Positions 52,375-60,191 of a stretch of 60,361 nt of DNA are shown piece by piece. A program made the position numbers and the translations under genes. Under the pieces are notes generated by a model. The model did no database searches and was not told where the DNA came from. It saw only the letters and a program-made list of their open reading frames with translations. Position 1 is the stretch's first letter. Every line of letters starts with the position of its first letter. The DNA is from a bacterium (GTDB lineage: Bacteria > Desulfobacterota > Binatia > HRBIN30 > CADEER01): the NCBI GenBank assembly GCA_030430165.1, contig JAUIGL010000034.1, positions 1-60,361 on the forward strand, written 5' to 3'.

Positions 52375-53571
52375 TCAGGCCCGCGCGGGAAATAGCCTGT
52401 CGGCGTTGCCGGACAGGATCGCATCGCGCAGGTCCGGTCGGCCCTCGGTCACGATGAGGACCTTCGCCAGCGCCGACGCCAGGTGGTAGAAGGGCCAGTC
52501 CGAGCCGAACAGCAGCCGGTCTCCGCCCACCGACTCGATGATCTGCTGCAGCGACGAGACGCCCTGCCCGTGCACCTCCAGCCAGGCATTCGGATAGCGC
52601 TGCGCCAGCGGGATCGCGTCGCCGACGTCGCGGGCGCCGGCGTGGCCGAGCACGAACTGCACATCGGGGAACCGTTTCAGCATCGCCTCGTAGTTGCGCA
52701 TCACGGTGAACTGGTGGGTGTACTCGGGCTCGATGCCAGCGCGACCGGCGTGGAAGAACACCACCAGCCCGAGCCGCCCGCACGCCTCGTAGATCCGCAT
52801 CGCCGGATCGGAGTCCGGGAAGAAGCGCTGCGCCGCCGGGTGCAGCTTCACCGCCCGCGCGCCGGCGGCAGCGTAGCGTTCGAGCTTCTCCACCGCCTCA
52901 GCGTCCGAGTGGTGAACCGAAGCGCCGAAGACCATGCGGTCTTCCGCCCCCGCGGTGCGGATCGCCGCCATGAAGCGTTCGGTCAGGTCGTCGCCAAACG
53001 GCAAGCCGAAGGCGATCGGCAGAATCAGCGCGCGGTCGACTCCGGTGGCGTCCATTTCGTCGAGCAGATTCGGGATCGTGTGGGTCTCCGCCACCGGATT
53101 ACCCCACAGCGCCTGGCCGAGCGCCCCCCAGCGCAGCGCCCGCAGATCGGCGTCGGTGAAGTTCGCGTTCATGTAGACGTCGAGGTCGAGCAGGCACCCG
53201 GGATCCTCGCGGTCGCAGTCGAGCAAGTGGCGAACCCGTGCGGTGCGCGCCTGTAGATCGATCTCGGGGGCAAACAGCACCGAGATGCCGAGGTGGGCAT
53301 GCGCGTCGAACACCGGCGGGAGGTCCTCGACGGTGCAGCGCAGCGTGCCGGCGTCGTCGATCTCGAACCAGGGAAGATCGGCGAGACCGCGGTAGCCGCG
53401 ATAGCGCTGCATGCCGAACCGCCCCTTGCCCGAACGCTGCCTCTCGCGTTCGCGCTGCGCCGCCAACTTGGCAATGTCCGCATCGGTGTAGCGATCCTCG
53501 TCGACGCAACCGGTGAGACCGGCCGCGGCCAGCCCCGCCATCGATTTCAAAACCTGTCGGCGCGAGAACAT
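52375..53571 (-). CDS. Amidohydrolase (PF04909) with Tat-type lipoprotein signal
   Basis: A 398-residue metal-dependent TIM-barrel hydrolase: FDAHAHLGIS (HxH), GARAVKLHPAAQRFF, VVFFHAGRAGIE, FVLGHAGARD and FGSDWPFYH (metal Asp). The N-terminus SRRQVLKSMAGLAAAGLTGC looks like a Tat signal with a lipobox, so the enzyme is exported as a lipoprotein. ATG 53571 overlaps by one base (TGATG) the stop of a 43-codon upstream fragment, which probably drives its translation. The likely substrate is a cyclic or aromatic carboxylic acid or ester. Confidence 0.9.
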   Translation of the reverse strand: MFSRRQVLKSMAGLAAAGLTGCVDEDRYTDADIAKLAAQRERERQRSGKGRFGMQRYRGYRGLADLPWFEIDDAGTLRCTVEDLPPVFDAHAHLGISVLFAPEIDLQARTARVRHLLDCDREDPGCLLDLDVYMNANFTDADLRALRWGALGQALWGNPVAETHTIPNLLDEMDATGVDRALILPIAFGLPFGDDLTERFMAAIRTAGAEDRMVFGASVHHSDAEAVEKLERYAAAGARAVKLHPAAQRFFPDSDPAMRIYEACGRLGLVVFFHAGRAGIEPEYTHQFTVMRNYEAMLKRFPDVQFVLGHAGARDVGDAIPLAQRYPNAWLEVHGQGVSSLQQIIESVGGDRLLFGSDWPFYHLASALAKVLIVTEGRPDLRDAILSGNADRLFPARA

Positions 53572-53702
53572 CACCACCCACCCACCCGACCGTTGCTGCA
53601 ACCCCGGTCGAGCAACTCGATCCGCCCGCCCTCCTCCCACATCGCCTCGATATTTCTCCAGGTCGTGTGCTCGGGCTTGGTCTTGAACGTCATGCGCTTC
53701 AT
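53571..53702 (-). pseudogene. N-terminal fragment of an LLM-class flavin oxidoreductase
   Basis: A 43-codon open frame (MKRMTFKTKPEHTTWRNIEA, then MWEEGGRIELLDRG). KTxPEHTTW and MWEE..RIEL match the start of F420/flavin-dependent LLM oxidoreductases, normally over 300 residues. The frame then drifts into non-homologous GCSNGRVGGW and stops. It has an excellent GGAGGAG five bases upstream and ends in TGATG with the amidohydrolase. It is a truncated gene now serving as a translated leader. Confidence 0.65.
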
Positions 53703-53704
53703 CG

Positions 53705-53773
53705 TCACTCCTCCACACCTGCCATGATCTCGCCGTTCACGAAGCTCGGCGCAAGCTGAAGAGGCCGCGGATC
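53705..53773 (-). pseudogene. Possible C-terminal tail of a lost upstream gene
   Basis: Twenty-two codons (DPRPLQLAPSFVNGEIMAG, then VEE) end two bases before the LLM fragment's ATG, with GAG-GAG codons forming its ribosome site as in a tight operon. Upstream the frame is cut at the edge of repeat C. Too short to identify. Confidence 0.3.
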
Positions 53774-53810
53774 GTTATCGAAAGCGATACCGACCCCGAT
53801 CGGACTGGTA
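53771..53810. repeat. Repeat C, third (short) copy
   Basis: ATCGTTATCGAAAGCGATAC then CGACCCCGAT, related to 35346-35400. Confidence 0.7.
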
Positions 53811-53857
53811 TTGAGGAGCGTTTGCTCGGAGCGCACGGCCCGAACCCAAATTGCGTC

Positions 53858-53974
53858 CGCCCTTGCCAAGGGGGGACTTCAGCGGGGTCAAACGGAGCGC
53901 CGTTGGCACGAGGACAGAAGCTCCTTACGTCGCCGTGTGACCTCCCCCAACCCCCTCCTTGGTAAGGAGGGGGG
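53858..53974 (-). repeat. Repeat B, inverted copy
   Basis: Reverse complement of one repeat B unit: CCTTGCCAAGGGGGGACTTC at one end, CCTCCTTGGTAAGGAGGGGG at the other, with matching interior. With repeat C it fills the 364-base gap 53704-54067. Confidence 0.85.
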
Positions 53975-54067
53975 ATCCCGGGCGTACGTCTCCGTCAGTG
54001 CCCGCAACTCAAATCGACGTGCGCCGCGACGCGTTGACATTCCAGCCCTCAAGCCGATGATGCCCGC

Positions 54068-54739
54068 GTGAACCCCATGCGTCGGATTCCCGAGTACTCT
54101 GCTCTGCTCCTGACCCTGTTCGCCCTGCTGCTGATCCCGCCCTTCCTGCCGGAAACCCTGGCCGGCCAACGCACGATCGGCGTGGTGACGAGTCTGGTTC
54201 TGATCGTCGGCGCATTGTCGGTACAGCGACGGCTGCTGATGATGACGGCCGGACTGGTCGCCCTGCCGGCGCTGATCTCGTCGTGGCTCGCCTACGGGCT
54301 CGACAGCTCGGCCATCCACCTGGTCGGCCTCTGCCTGCGCTGCGTATTCTTCGCGGTGATGATCTACACCATCTCAGTCGACGTCTGGAGCCAGCGCGAG
54401 GTCAGCGCCGACACCATCGCCGGCGCCGCCGCCGGATACATTCTGCTCGCCCTGTTCTGGGCGGCGCTCTACGGAATCGTCGAGGCGATCCAACCGGGCT
54501 CGTTCGTTTTCCCGGACCATCCCAGCTGGGCGGGCGACTGGTCGAGCGACGCCGGCAACGCCTCGTCGACCAGCTTCGCCTACTTCAGCTTCGTCACCAT
54601 CACCACCCTCGGCTACGGCGACATGGCGCCGATCACGCCCGAAGCCGGAATGCTGGCGGCTGCCGAAGCGACTGCAGGACAGCTTTACATCGCGGTCTTG
54701 ATCGCGCGCCTGGTCGCCCTCAACGTCGCCAACCGCTGA
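54068..54739 (+). CDS. Two-pore-domain-like potassium channel (Ion_trans_2)
   Basis: A 223-residue membrane protein. About six hydrophobic segments; the last two flank a pore loop with the K+ selectivity filter TLGYGD in FVTITTLGYGDMAPITPEAG. The N-terminal half (four helices) resembles the voltage-sensor-like bundle without an obvious Arg-rich S4. It starts at GTG 54068 or ATG 54077; neither has a strong ribosome site. No cytosolic RCK domain is attached. Its likely role is K+ conductance. Confidence 0.92.
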   Translation: MNPMRRIPEYSALLLTLFALLLIPPFLPETLAGQRTIGVVTSLVLIVGALSVQRRLLMMTAGLVALPALISSWLAYGLDSSAIHLVGLCLRCVFFAVMIYTISVDVWSQREVSADTIAGAAAGYILLALFWAALYGIVEAIQPGSFVFPDHPSWAGDWSSDAGNASSTSFAYFSFVTITTLGYGDMAPITPEAGMLAAAEATAGQLYIAVLIARLVALNVANR

Positions 54740-54804
54740 GGCCTGACTCCGTCGAGCGCGCCGATTTGCGGCACCACCGAGCATCCAGTAGTACAGAGCA
54801 GGAC

Positions 54805-55086
54805 ATGGTCAGACGCCTCGCGATTTCCCTGACGGCACTGGTGCTCGTAGTTACGTTCGCCGCCTGTGCCGCCAAGTCTCCAAAGACCCGGATCGTGTGG
54901 CAGAAGCTCGACGGCACCGTAGCCACTCGCGAAGAGCTCGACCGAGCCGCCGCTGAATGCGATCAAGGCAACCGGGCCGATAAGGGCGTCGACACCGGTC
55001 GTTTCGCGACCAACGAGTGGGCGGCGAAGATGCTCGAGTGCATGAAGGAGAAGGGGTACGTTCGTGTCGAAGAGCCGATTCCCTGA
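54805..55086 (+). CDS. Small lipoprotein of unknown function
   Basis: A 93-residue preprotein. Signal peptide with lipobox FAAC, then SPKTRIVWQKLDGT and a helical segment with two cysteines (AAAECDQG, KMLECMKEKGYV), a pattern seen in small envelope lipoproteins. Its 3' end overlaps the next lipoprotein gene by 23 bases. The three consecutive lipoprotein genes probably form an operon. I do not recognise the family. Confidence 0.82.
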   Translation: MVRRLAISLTALVLVVTFAACAAKSPKTRIVWQKLDGTVATREELDRAAAECDQGNRADKGVDTGRFATNEWAAKMLECMKEKGYVRVEEPIP

Positions 55087-55681
55087 GCGCCCCGAGCCCG
55101 GGCGATCTCTGACGCGGGAGACTGCGCGCCTCGCCGCGGCCGTCGTTCTGGTCGCGCTTGCCGGCTGCTCGCCGATGACGGTCGACTCGACCTCCGAGCC
55201 GAACTGGTCGCCGGCCGGCTGGCGAACCTACTCGTGGCGGCCGCTTCCCGGCGGCTCGTTGGGTGATCCGCGCGTCGACGAGGACCTGATCGTGCGCCAG
55301 GTCCGCGGCCGGGTCGACGTCGAGCTGGCGGCCAAGGGCTACTCGAAGTCGGAGGACGGCGAGGCCGACTTCCAGGTCGGCCACTGGCTGGCCCTACGCA
55401 TGTACAACGAAGGCGGCCCGCGACCGGAAGACACCAACTGGGTCTCACTCGACCGTCCGCCCGGATACTGGGACGCGGCGATGACGATCCCCGCGGCGCA
55501 CATCGAGAAAGGCACGATCGGCGTCTACTTCGTCGACGAACGAGAGCAGCGCAACGTCTGGCGCGGATGGGCTCGCGGCGTCATGGACTTCAAGGCGAAG
55601 CCCAGCAAGCGCGAGGAGAGGATCGAGAAGGCGGTGCACCGGATCCTGCGGGACTTCCCGGACGCCGGCTCCGATCCCTGA
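55064..55681 (+). CDS. DUF4136-like lipoprotein, copy 1
   Basis: A 205-residue exported lipoprotein. Basic N-terminus, hydrophobic helix and lipobox ALAGC, then the DUF4136 pattern: YSWRPLPGGSLGDPRVDEDLIVRQVRGRVDVELAAKGY (quoted in part: LGDPRVDEDLI), EADFQVGHWLAL, KGTIGVYFVDEREQRNVWRG, and a C-terminal IEKAVHRILRDFP. It starts at GTG 55064, with GAAGGGG upstream, overlapping the previous gene. It is homologous to the next gene. Function is unknown; such proteins sit in the envelope. Confidence 0.87.
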   Translation: MSKSRFPERPEPGRSLTRETARLAAAVVLVALAGCSPMTVDSTSEPNWSPAGWRTYSWRPLPGGSLGDPRVDEDLIVRQVRGRVDVELAAKGYSKSEDGEADFQVGHWLALRMYNEGGPRPEDTNWVSLDRPPGYWDAAMTIPAAHIEKGTIGVYFVDEREQRNVWRGWARGVMDFKAKPSKREERIEKAVHRILRDFPDAGSDP

Positions 55682-55707
55682 GCAAACGTCCGACAAGGAG
55701 CGACGCA

Positions 55708-56259
55708 ATGAGATCACGAGTCCTTTGGGCCTGCATCCTGGCTTCCACTCTGGCGACGATCCAGGCTTGTTCCGGGATCAAGGTCAGCACCGATTACGAC
55801 CCGTCGGCGAACTTCAACGCCCTGCGCTCCTACGCGTGGCTGCCCGGCCCGAAGAAGAAGACCGGCGATCCGCGGATCGACAACCCGCTGCTGAACGACC
55901 GCATCCGGCGCGCCGTCAACAACACGCTCACCACCCGCGGCTATCGCAAGGTCGCGGAGGGCGACGCCGACTTCTTCGTCACCTTCCACCTCGGAATCGA
56001 CAAGAAGATCGACGTCACCGAGATTCCGTCGACCTGGGGCTACGCCGGCCGCTGGGGCGGCATGTACGGGACCGAGACCAGAGTCGACCAGTACGAAGAG
56101 GGAACTCTGCTGATCGACTTCATCGACGCCGAAAAAGACGACCTGCTATGGCGCGGCTCCGGCCAGACCCGGGTCCGCGACGGCAAGACCCCCGAGGAAC
56201 GCGAAAAGAGCGTACAAGCCGCCGTAAACGCGATCCTGGAAAAGTTTCCACCACAGTAG
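55708..56259 (+). CDS. DUF4136 lipoprotein, copy 2
   Basis: A 183-residue lipoprotein and tandem paralogue of the gene before it. Signal with lipobox IQAC, then VSTDYDPSANFNALRSYAWL, GDPRIDNPLLNDRIRRAVNN, EGDADFFVTFHLGI, EEGTLLIDFIDAEKDDLLWRG and AVNAILEKFPP. AAGGAG seven bases before ATG 55708. DUF4136 proteins are outer-envelope lipoproteins without assigned function. Duplication next to a diverged copy suggests local gene duplication. Confidence 0.9.
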   Translation: MRSRVLWACILASTLATIQACSGIKVSTDYDPSANFNALRSYAWLPGPKKKTGDPRIDNPLLNDRIRRAVNNTLTTRGYRKVAEGDADFFVTFHLGIDKKIDVTEIPSTWGYAGRWGGMYGTETRVDQYEEGTLLIDFIDAEKDDLLWRGSGQTRVRDGKTPEEREKSVQAAVNAILEKFPPQ

Positions 56260-56316
56260 CGCGATCGCACGAGCCTTCTTCGCTCTGCCAACTCGGAGAG
56301 CACTCGTCTCGACTCC

Positions 56317-56362
56317 GTACTCCCGAGTAGCGCGCAGCGCGTATCGAGGGACTCGGGAACGA
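56317..56362 (+). repeat. Repeat D, copy 5
   Basis: TCCCGAGTAGCGCGCAGCGC then GTATCGAGGGACTCGGGAAC, downstream of the DUF4136 genes. Confidence 0.8.
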
Positions 56363-56500
56363 CGGGGTTCGCGCTTCATTCGGTCACCGAACTTAGGCAA
56401 AGCCTGGGCGAAGCCCACACCACCCCCCGCCTCTCCCTATGCCCCTGCCCCTGCCTACGAGCGCCCTCCGAAGCTCGCAGAGCGCAGGAGGGCGCGAGTT

Positions 56501-57982
56501 CTAGGGTCGGTAGCTCTCGCGCTTCGACAGCTTGATCAGCTGGCCCGCCTCGAGCTTGGTGCCGGCCTCGACCCCGTTGGCGATCGCCGCCTGCTCGGGT
56601 TTCCAGTCCGACCCGATCCGCCCGACCAGCTCCGCCACCGTCTCGCCGGCCCGCGCCCGGTACAACCGCAGGCGGTCGACTTTGACCTTGGCGAGATCGG
56701 CCGCGGTCATGCGCCGGAAGCTGTGCGGCGTCTTCACGAACGGCTCGTGATAGCGCTCGCGGTCCGACTCTCCAGTGGCGCTGATGACCTGGTAGACGCT
56801 GCCCGACAGAGCGACCCAGGTCGACTCGATCGCGAGCTTCTTGAACCCGCTGCGCCCGGTGATGCTGCGCGAACGGACCGCCTTCAGCCCATTGATCTCG
56901 ACGTCGCGAACCAGCTTGTCGGGATCGAGCCCCTGCTTCTTCGCCGCTTCCTGCGCCACCGGCATCGGGTCGTCGCCCTCGCCGGCGTGGCGCAGAATCA
57001 CCACCGCGTCCTCTTCCTGCGGCGCGGCCACCACCTGATTCCAGGTGTTCTGGGTCTTCCATCCCTTGGGAAAGGTAATCGAGAAACCGAGGTCGGGTTG
57101 CACGAAGAGCTCCTCGACGAAGACCCCCTTGCCAGGATTCTCACCGAGGACGAGGCCGTCGAGCTGGTGCAGGAAATCGACGCGGGTCGCCGCAATCGGC
57201 TCGCCCTGGCCGCGCTCGAGCTCTTCGGCGCGGCGCTTGGTATCGCGGACCCGATCCGGCGTGCGCGGGTGCGAGGCGAAGAACGCGAGACCGCCGGGCC
57301 CGCCCTGCAGATCCTCCTCGCGCTCCAGCGCGAAGAGAATCTGCGACAGGCCTCGAGGATCCCAGCCGGCCTTGGCCGCGAGATCCAGTCCCAAATCGTC
57401 GGCCGCCCGTTCCTGGTGCCGATCGTACGGCGACAGCAGCAGCCCCTGGGTGGCGCCGCCGATGCCGCCGATGAGCCCGCCCAGTGCAGGGCTGACGATA
57501 CTCGTTGCCGCGGCGCCGATGCCGGTCGCCAGGGTGAGCGGCGCGCCGATGGTGATGCGATGCCCCGTGTGGCGGCCGAACACGTGCGCCACCTCGTGCC
57601 CGATGACGCCGGCGAGCTCGTCCTCGGAGTTCGCCAGAGCCAGGATCCCGCGCGACACGTAGACGTTCCCCCCCGGCAGCGCGAAGGCATTGGGCTCCTT
57701 CATGTCGACCACGTGGAAGCTGAAGTCGAACCCCTCCGACGGAGACTGCGCGACCAGCCGCTTGCCGATGGCGCTGATGTAGGAGTTGAGCTCGGCGTCG
57801 TCCACCAAGCCCATGGTCGCCTTGATCTTGAGCGCCTCGCGCTCGCCCAGCTCGCGCTCCGTCTCCTTCGAGGTCAGCACCAGCTCCGGCCGCTTGGTCG
57901 CCGGGTTGTAGGAGCACCCCACCTGCACGACCAAGGACACCAAGGACACCAAGGACAAAATCCAACCAACCGAGTTACTCAT
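56501..57982 (-). CDS. M48-family metalloprotease lipoprotein with LysM-like tail
   Basis: A 493-residue exported protease of the BepA/LoiP type. The signal (LSLVSLVSLVVQVGC) has an unusual SLV repeat and a lipobox. The catalytic motif is GHEVAHVFGRH with the downstream glutamate in DRHQERAADDLGLDLA, and GGNVYVSRGIL precedes it. After the protease domain (to about 270) is a domain with FVQPDLGFSITFPKGWK, then a C-terminal LysM-like segment (LRLYRARAGETVAELVGRI, LEAGQLIKL). Probably a periplasmic quality-control protease. It is convergent with the DUF4136 genes; repeats and no gene occupy 56260-56500. Confidence 0.92.
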   Translation of the reverse strand: MSNSVGWILSLVSLVSLVVQVGCSYNPATKRPELVLTSKETERELGEREALKIKATMGLVDDAELNSYISAIGKRLVAQSPSEGFDFSFHVVDMKEPNAFALPGGNVYVSRGILALANSEDELAGVIGHEVAHVFGRHTGHRITIGAPLTLATGIGAAATSIVSPALGGLIGGIGGATQGLLLSPYDRHQERAADDLGLDLAAKAGWDPRGLSQILFALEREEDLQGGPGGLAFFASHPRTPDRVRDTKRRAEELERGQGEPIAATRVDFLHQLDGLVLGENPGKGVFVEELFVQPDLGFSITFPKGWKTQNTWNQVVAAPQEEDAVVILRHAGEGDDPMPVAQEAAKKQGLDPDKLVRDVEINGLKAVRSRSITGRSGFKKLAIESTWVALSGSVYQVISATGESDRERYHEPFVKTPHSFRRMTAADLAKVKVDRLRLYRARAGETVAELVGRIGSDWKPEQAAIANGVEAGTKLEAGQLIKLSKRESYRP

Positions 57983-58203
57983 CCATCTACTCCGTTCCCG
58001 ACTGCCGGGTACCTGCCAAGACGACCCGACGCCGGGTCGATCTCGAAAAGCTACTGAAAATGTTGCCGTCCGCAAACCCGGGCGCCCACAGCGGATCCGC
58101 ACGATCCACGTCTCGCGTATTGTCGTCGGTGCCGCAGCGTGGCCTAATGACGCCGTGAGGTTTCGGGACAGATCGAGGACACTCGAGAGAAAGGCTGGAA
58201 GAA

Positions 58204-58827
58204 ATGCGCGAGCTCAAACATCTATTCGAGAACAACCGGCGGTGGGCGGCCGAGGTCAGCGACCGTGATCCCGACTTCTTCAAGAAGTTGGCGGCGCAGC
58301 AGGCTCCGCCGTACCTTTGGATCGGCTGCGCCGACAGTCGCGTCCCCGCCAACCAGATCGTCGGTCTCGCCCCGGGCGAGGTGTTCGTTCATCGCAACGT
58401 AGCCAACGTTGTCTCGCACACCGATTTCAACTGCCTGTCCGTCCTCCAGTACGCGGTTGAAGTACTGAAGGTTCGCCACGTCATCGTTTGCGGACACTAC
58501 GGCTGCGGCGGAGTCGCCGCAGCGCTCCAGGACGTCCCGTTCGGGCTCATCGACAACTGGCTGCGGCACATCAAGGACGTATACGAGGCAAGCCGGCTCG
58601 ACGACATCGACACCAACAAACTGTGCGAACTGAACGTTGCGGCGCAAGTACGCAACGTCTGCCACACCACGATCGTCCAAGACGCCTGGCGCAGAGGACA
58701 GGATTTGTCCGTGCACGGATGGATCTACTCGCTCGAGGACGGCCTTCTCCGCGACCTGGACCTGTGCATCTCGAGCCCGGAGCTGCTGGCGTCGATCTAT
58801 CGCATGGGCGAGTCGAGCGCCGCCTGA
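58204..58827 (+). CDS. Beta-carbonic anhydrase
   Basis: A 207-residue complete enzyme for CO2/bicarbonate interconversion. The Zn site is Cys42 with Asp44-Arg46 in IGCADSRVPAN, and His/Cys in VCGHYGCGGV. Typical GEVFVHRNVANVV and VHGWIYSLEDGLLRDL follow. Length and motifs match Can-type enzymes. It has no signal peptide, so is cytoplasmic. Its end overlaps by 31 bases the end of the convergent NuoN-like gene, hinting at a related inorganic-carbon role. Confidence 0.97.
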   Translation: MRELKHLFENNRRWAAEVSDRDPDFFKKLAAQQAPPYLWIGCADSRVPANQIVGLAPGEVFVHRNVANVVSHTDFNCLSVLQYAVEVLKVRHVIVCGHYGCGGVAAALQDVPFGLIDNWLRHIKDVYEASRLDDIDTNKLCELNVAAQVRNVCHTTIVQDAWRRGQDLSVHGWIYSLEDGLLRDLDLCISSPELLASIYRMGESSAA

Positions 58828-60191
58828 CCTGAGCCACTGCCCAGCCTCGAGGACATCGGCGGACGCTGGTGCGCGCCGAGCGGGATCTGTTCCGGCGCGG
58901 GATGCGAGATCGACAGCACCCGCTCCGGAAACGCGCCGCCCACCAACAGCGCGGCCAACACCACGGTGAGAGCGCGGAGCTCGCGCGTGCGCAGATCCGT
59001 TTCCCCACCGTGCCGCGCGGTGCCGGAGAAGAGATAGAAGAATGCCCGCATCACGGTGATCCCATTCAACGCCGTCGCGACGATGATCGAAATACTGAAC
59101 AACGGCAGCTGGTCGACCGCTCCCTGGACCAGCAAGTCCTCCGCGACAAAACCCAGCGACATCGGGAAACCGACACTTGCGAAGCCGAGGCAGAGCAGCG
59201 CGCTCGCCAGGCGTGGCGTTCGCGCGAAACAGCCGGACGGCGCGCGCAGCGAAAGTCGGCCGCGCCGCGCTTCGAGCGCGGCAAGCGTCATCGCGAAGCC
59301 GGACACAGCCAAGATGAGAACCTGCCAGTTGAGGATCGCGCCGGCTCGAGCAACCACCGATTCGTTCTCGAGACCAAACGCAACCAGACCGGTCTGGCTG
59401 ATCATCAGGTAGGCCAGCGCGCGACGAGCGTCGTCTTGCACGACCCCGAGTGCCGCCGCGCCGACCGCCGTGACCGCTGCGGCTGCAGCCATCTCGTGCG
59501 CCAGACCGGCCGGGATGTCCCCGAGCAGCGCCAGATGAGCGAAAACGCCGATCTGGGGAGTTGCGAATGCAACGACGACACCGAGCGGCGTGCCCTCGAC
59601 GAAAGCCGTGAACCAGCTGTGCAGCGGTAACATCGCCTCGCGAATCGCGACAGCGATTACGATCAGCGGAACTCCCTGGGTCGGCCGCCCACAAGCAACC
59701 AAAACGATTCCACCGACCAGACAGGTCCCGCTCGCGAGGTGGTACGCGGAGAACAGACGCGCTCGCGGGTTCCCGTCTCGACGCGAGCGCACTTCGCGCC
59801 ACGCAATCCAGGCGGAGACCAACCAAGTCGAGGCGATGACCGCCGGAATGTCCGTCGCGACCCCGACCAGCGCCGTCGCAACCAGTCCCAGGACTCGCCC
59901 GAGCGTGCGCGGGGGATGGGAGGCGGTCGGCGCCATCGAGGTGACGACGAGCGCCATCACCGCGAGGGCCACCGGCACGGTCGCCAGCTCCCGGTGCACC
60001 GGGACCACGACGGCGCCGGCCCCCCCGCCCCCCAGGAGGGCGATTCCCGTGAGAAGAACGGTTCCGGCTGCGATGCCGGCTGCGAGCCGTATGGCCAGGG
60101 AGCGGGCCGCCAACGGATCAGCCGTGCGCGCTACCCGGACTCCTCCGGCCGCCGCGGCGCACGCGGCGATGACGGGAGTCAAAGCAATCAC
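58797..60191 (-). CDS. Proton-translocating NADH dehydrogenase-like subunit (NuoN/NuoM type)
   Basis: A 464-residue polytopic membrane protein of the antiporter-like (PF00361) family, about 13-14 helices. The core segment is REAMLPLHSWFTAFVEGTPLG then AFATPQIGVFAHLA, equivalent to PLHxWLPxAHTEAP of complex I. The TM lysine expected in LLKxG is Gln here (TPQIG). It starts at GTG 60191, overlapping the previous stop as GTGA, with GAGGAGG eight bases upstream. It is cotranscribed with an upstream NuoL-like gene (partial) and could be part of a DIC-uptake (DAB-like) or ion-translocating complex rather than complex I, since no other nuo genes are seen. Confidence 0.85.
   Translation of the reverse strand: MIALTPVIAACAAAAGGVRVARTADPLAARSLAIRLAAGIAAGTVLLTGIALLGGGGAGAVVVPVHRELATVPVALAVMALVVTSMAPTASHPPRTLGRVLGLVATALVGVATDIPAVIASTWLVSAWIAWREVRSRRDGNPRARLFSAYHLASGTCLVGGIVLVACGRPTQGVPLIVIAVAIREAMLPLHSWFTAFVEGTPLGVVVAFATPQIGVFAHLALLGDIPAGLAHEMAAAAAVTAVGAAALGVVQDDARRALAYLMISQTGLVAFGLENESVVARAGAILNWQVLILAVSGFAMTLAALEARRGRLSLRAPSGCFARTPRLASALLCLGFASVGFPMSLGFVAEDLLVQGAVDQLPLFSISIIVATALNGITVMRAFFYLFSGTARHGGETDLRTRELRALTVVLAALLVGGAFPERVLSISHPAPEQIPLGAHQRPPMSSRLGSGSGQAALDSPMR

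Noticed and set aside
50614-53571. Glycosyltransferase-GST-amidohydrolase as one functional pathway
   Set aside because: Same strand and close spacing, but the functions do not form a coherent route; only cotranscription is plausible.
58222-59826. A 534-codon minus-strand frame across the carbonic anhydrase and NuoN-like gene
   Set aside because: Runs through both real genes out of frame; composition rich in Arg and no motifs.
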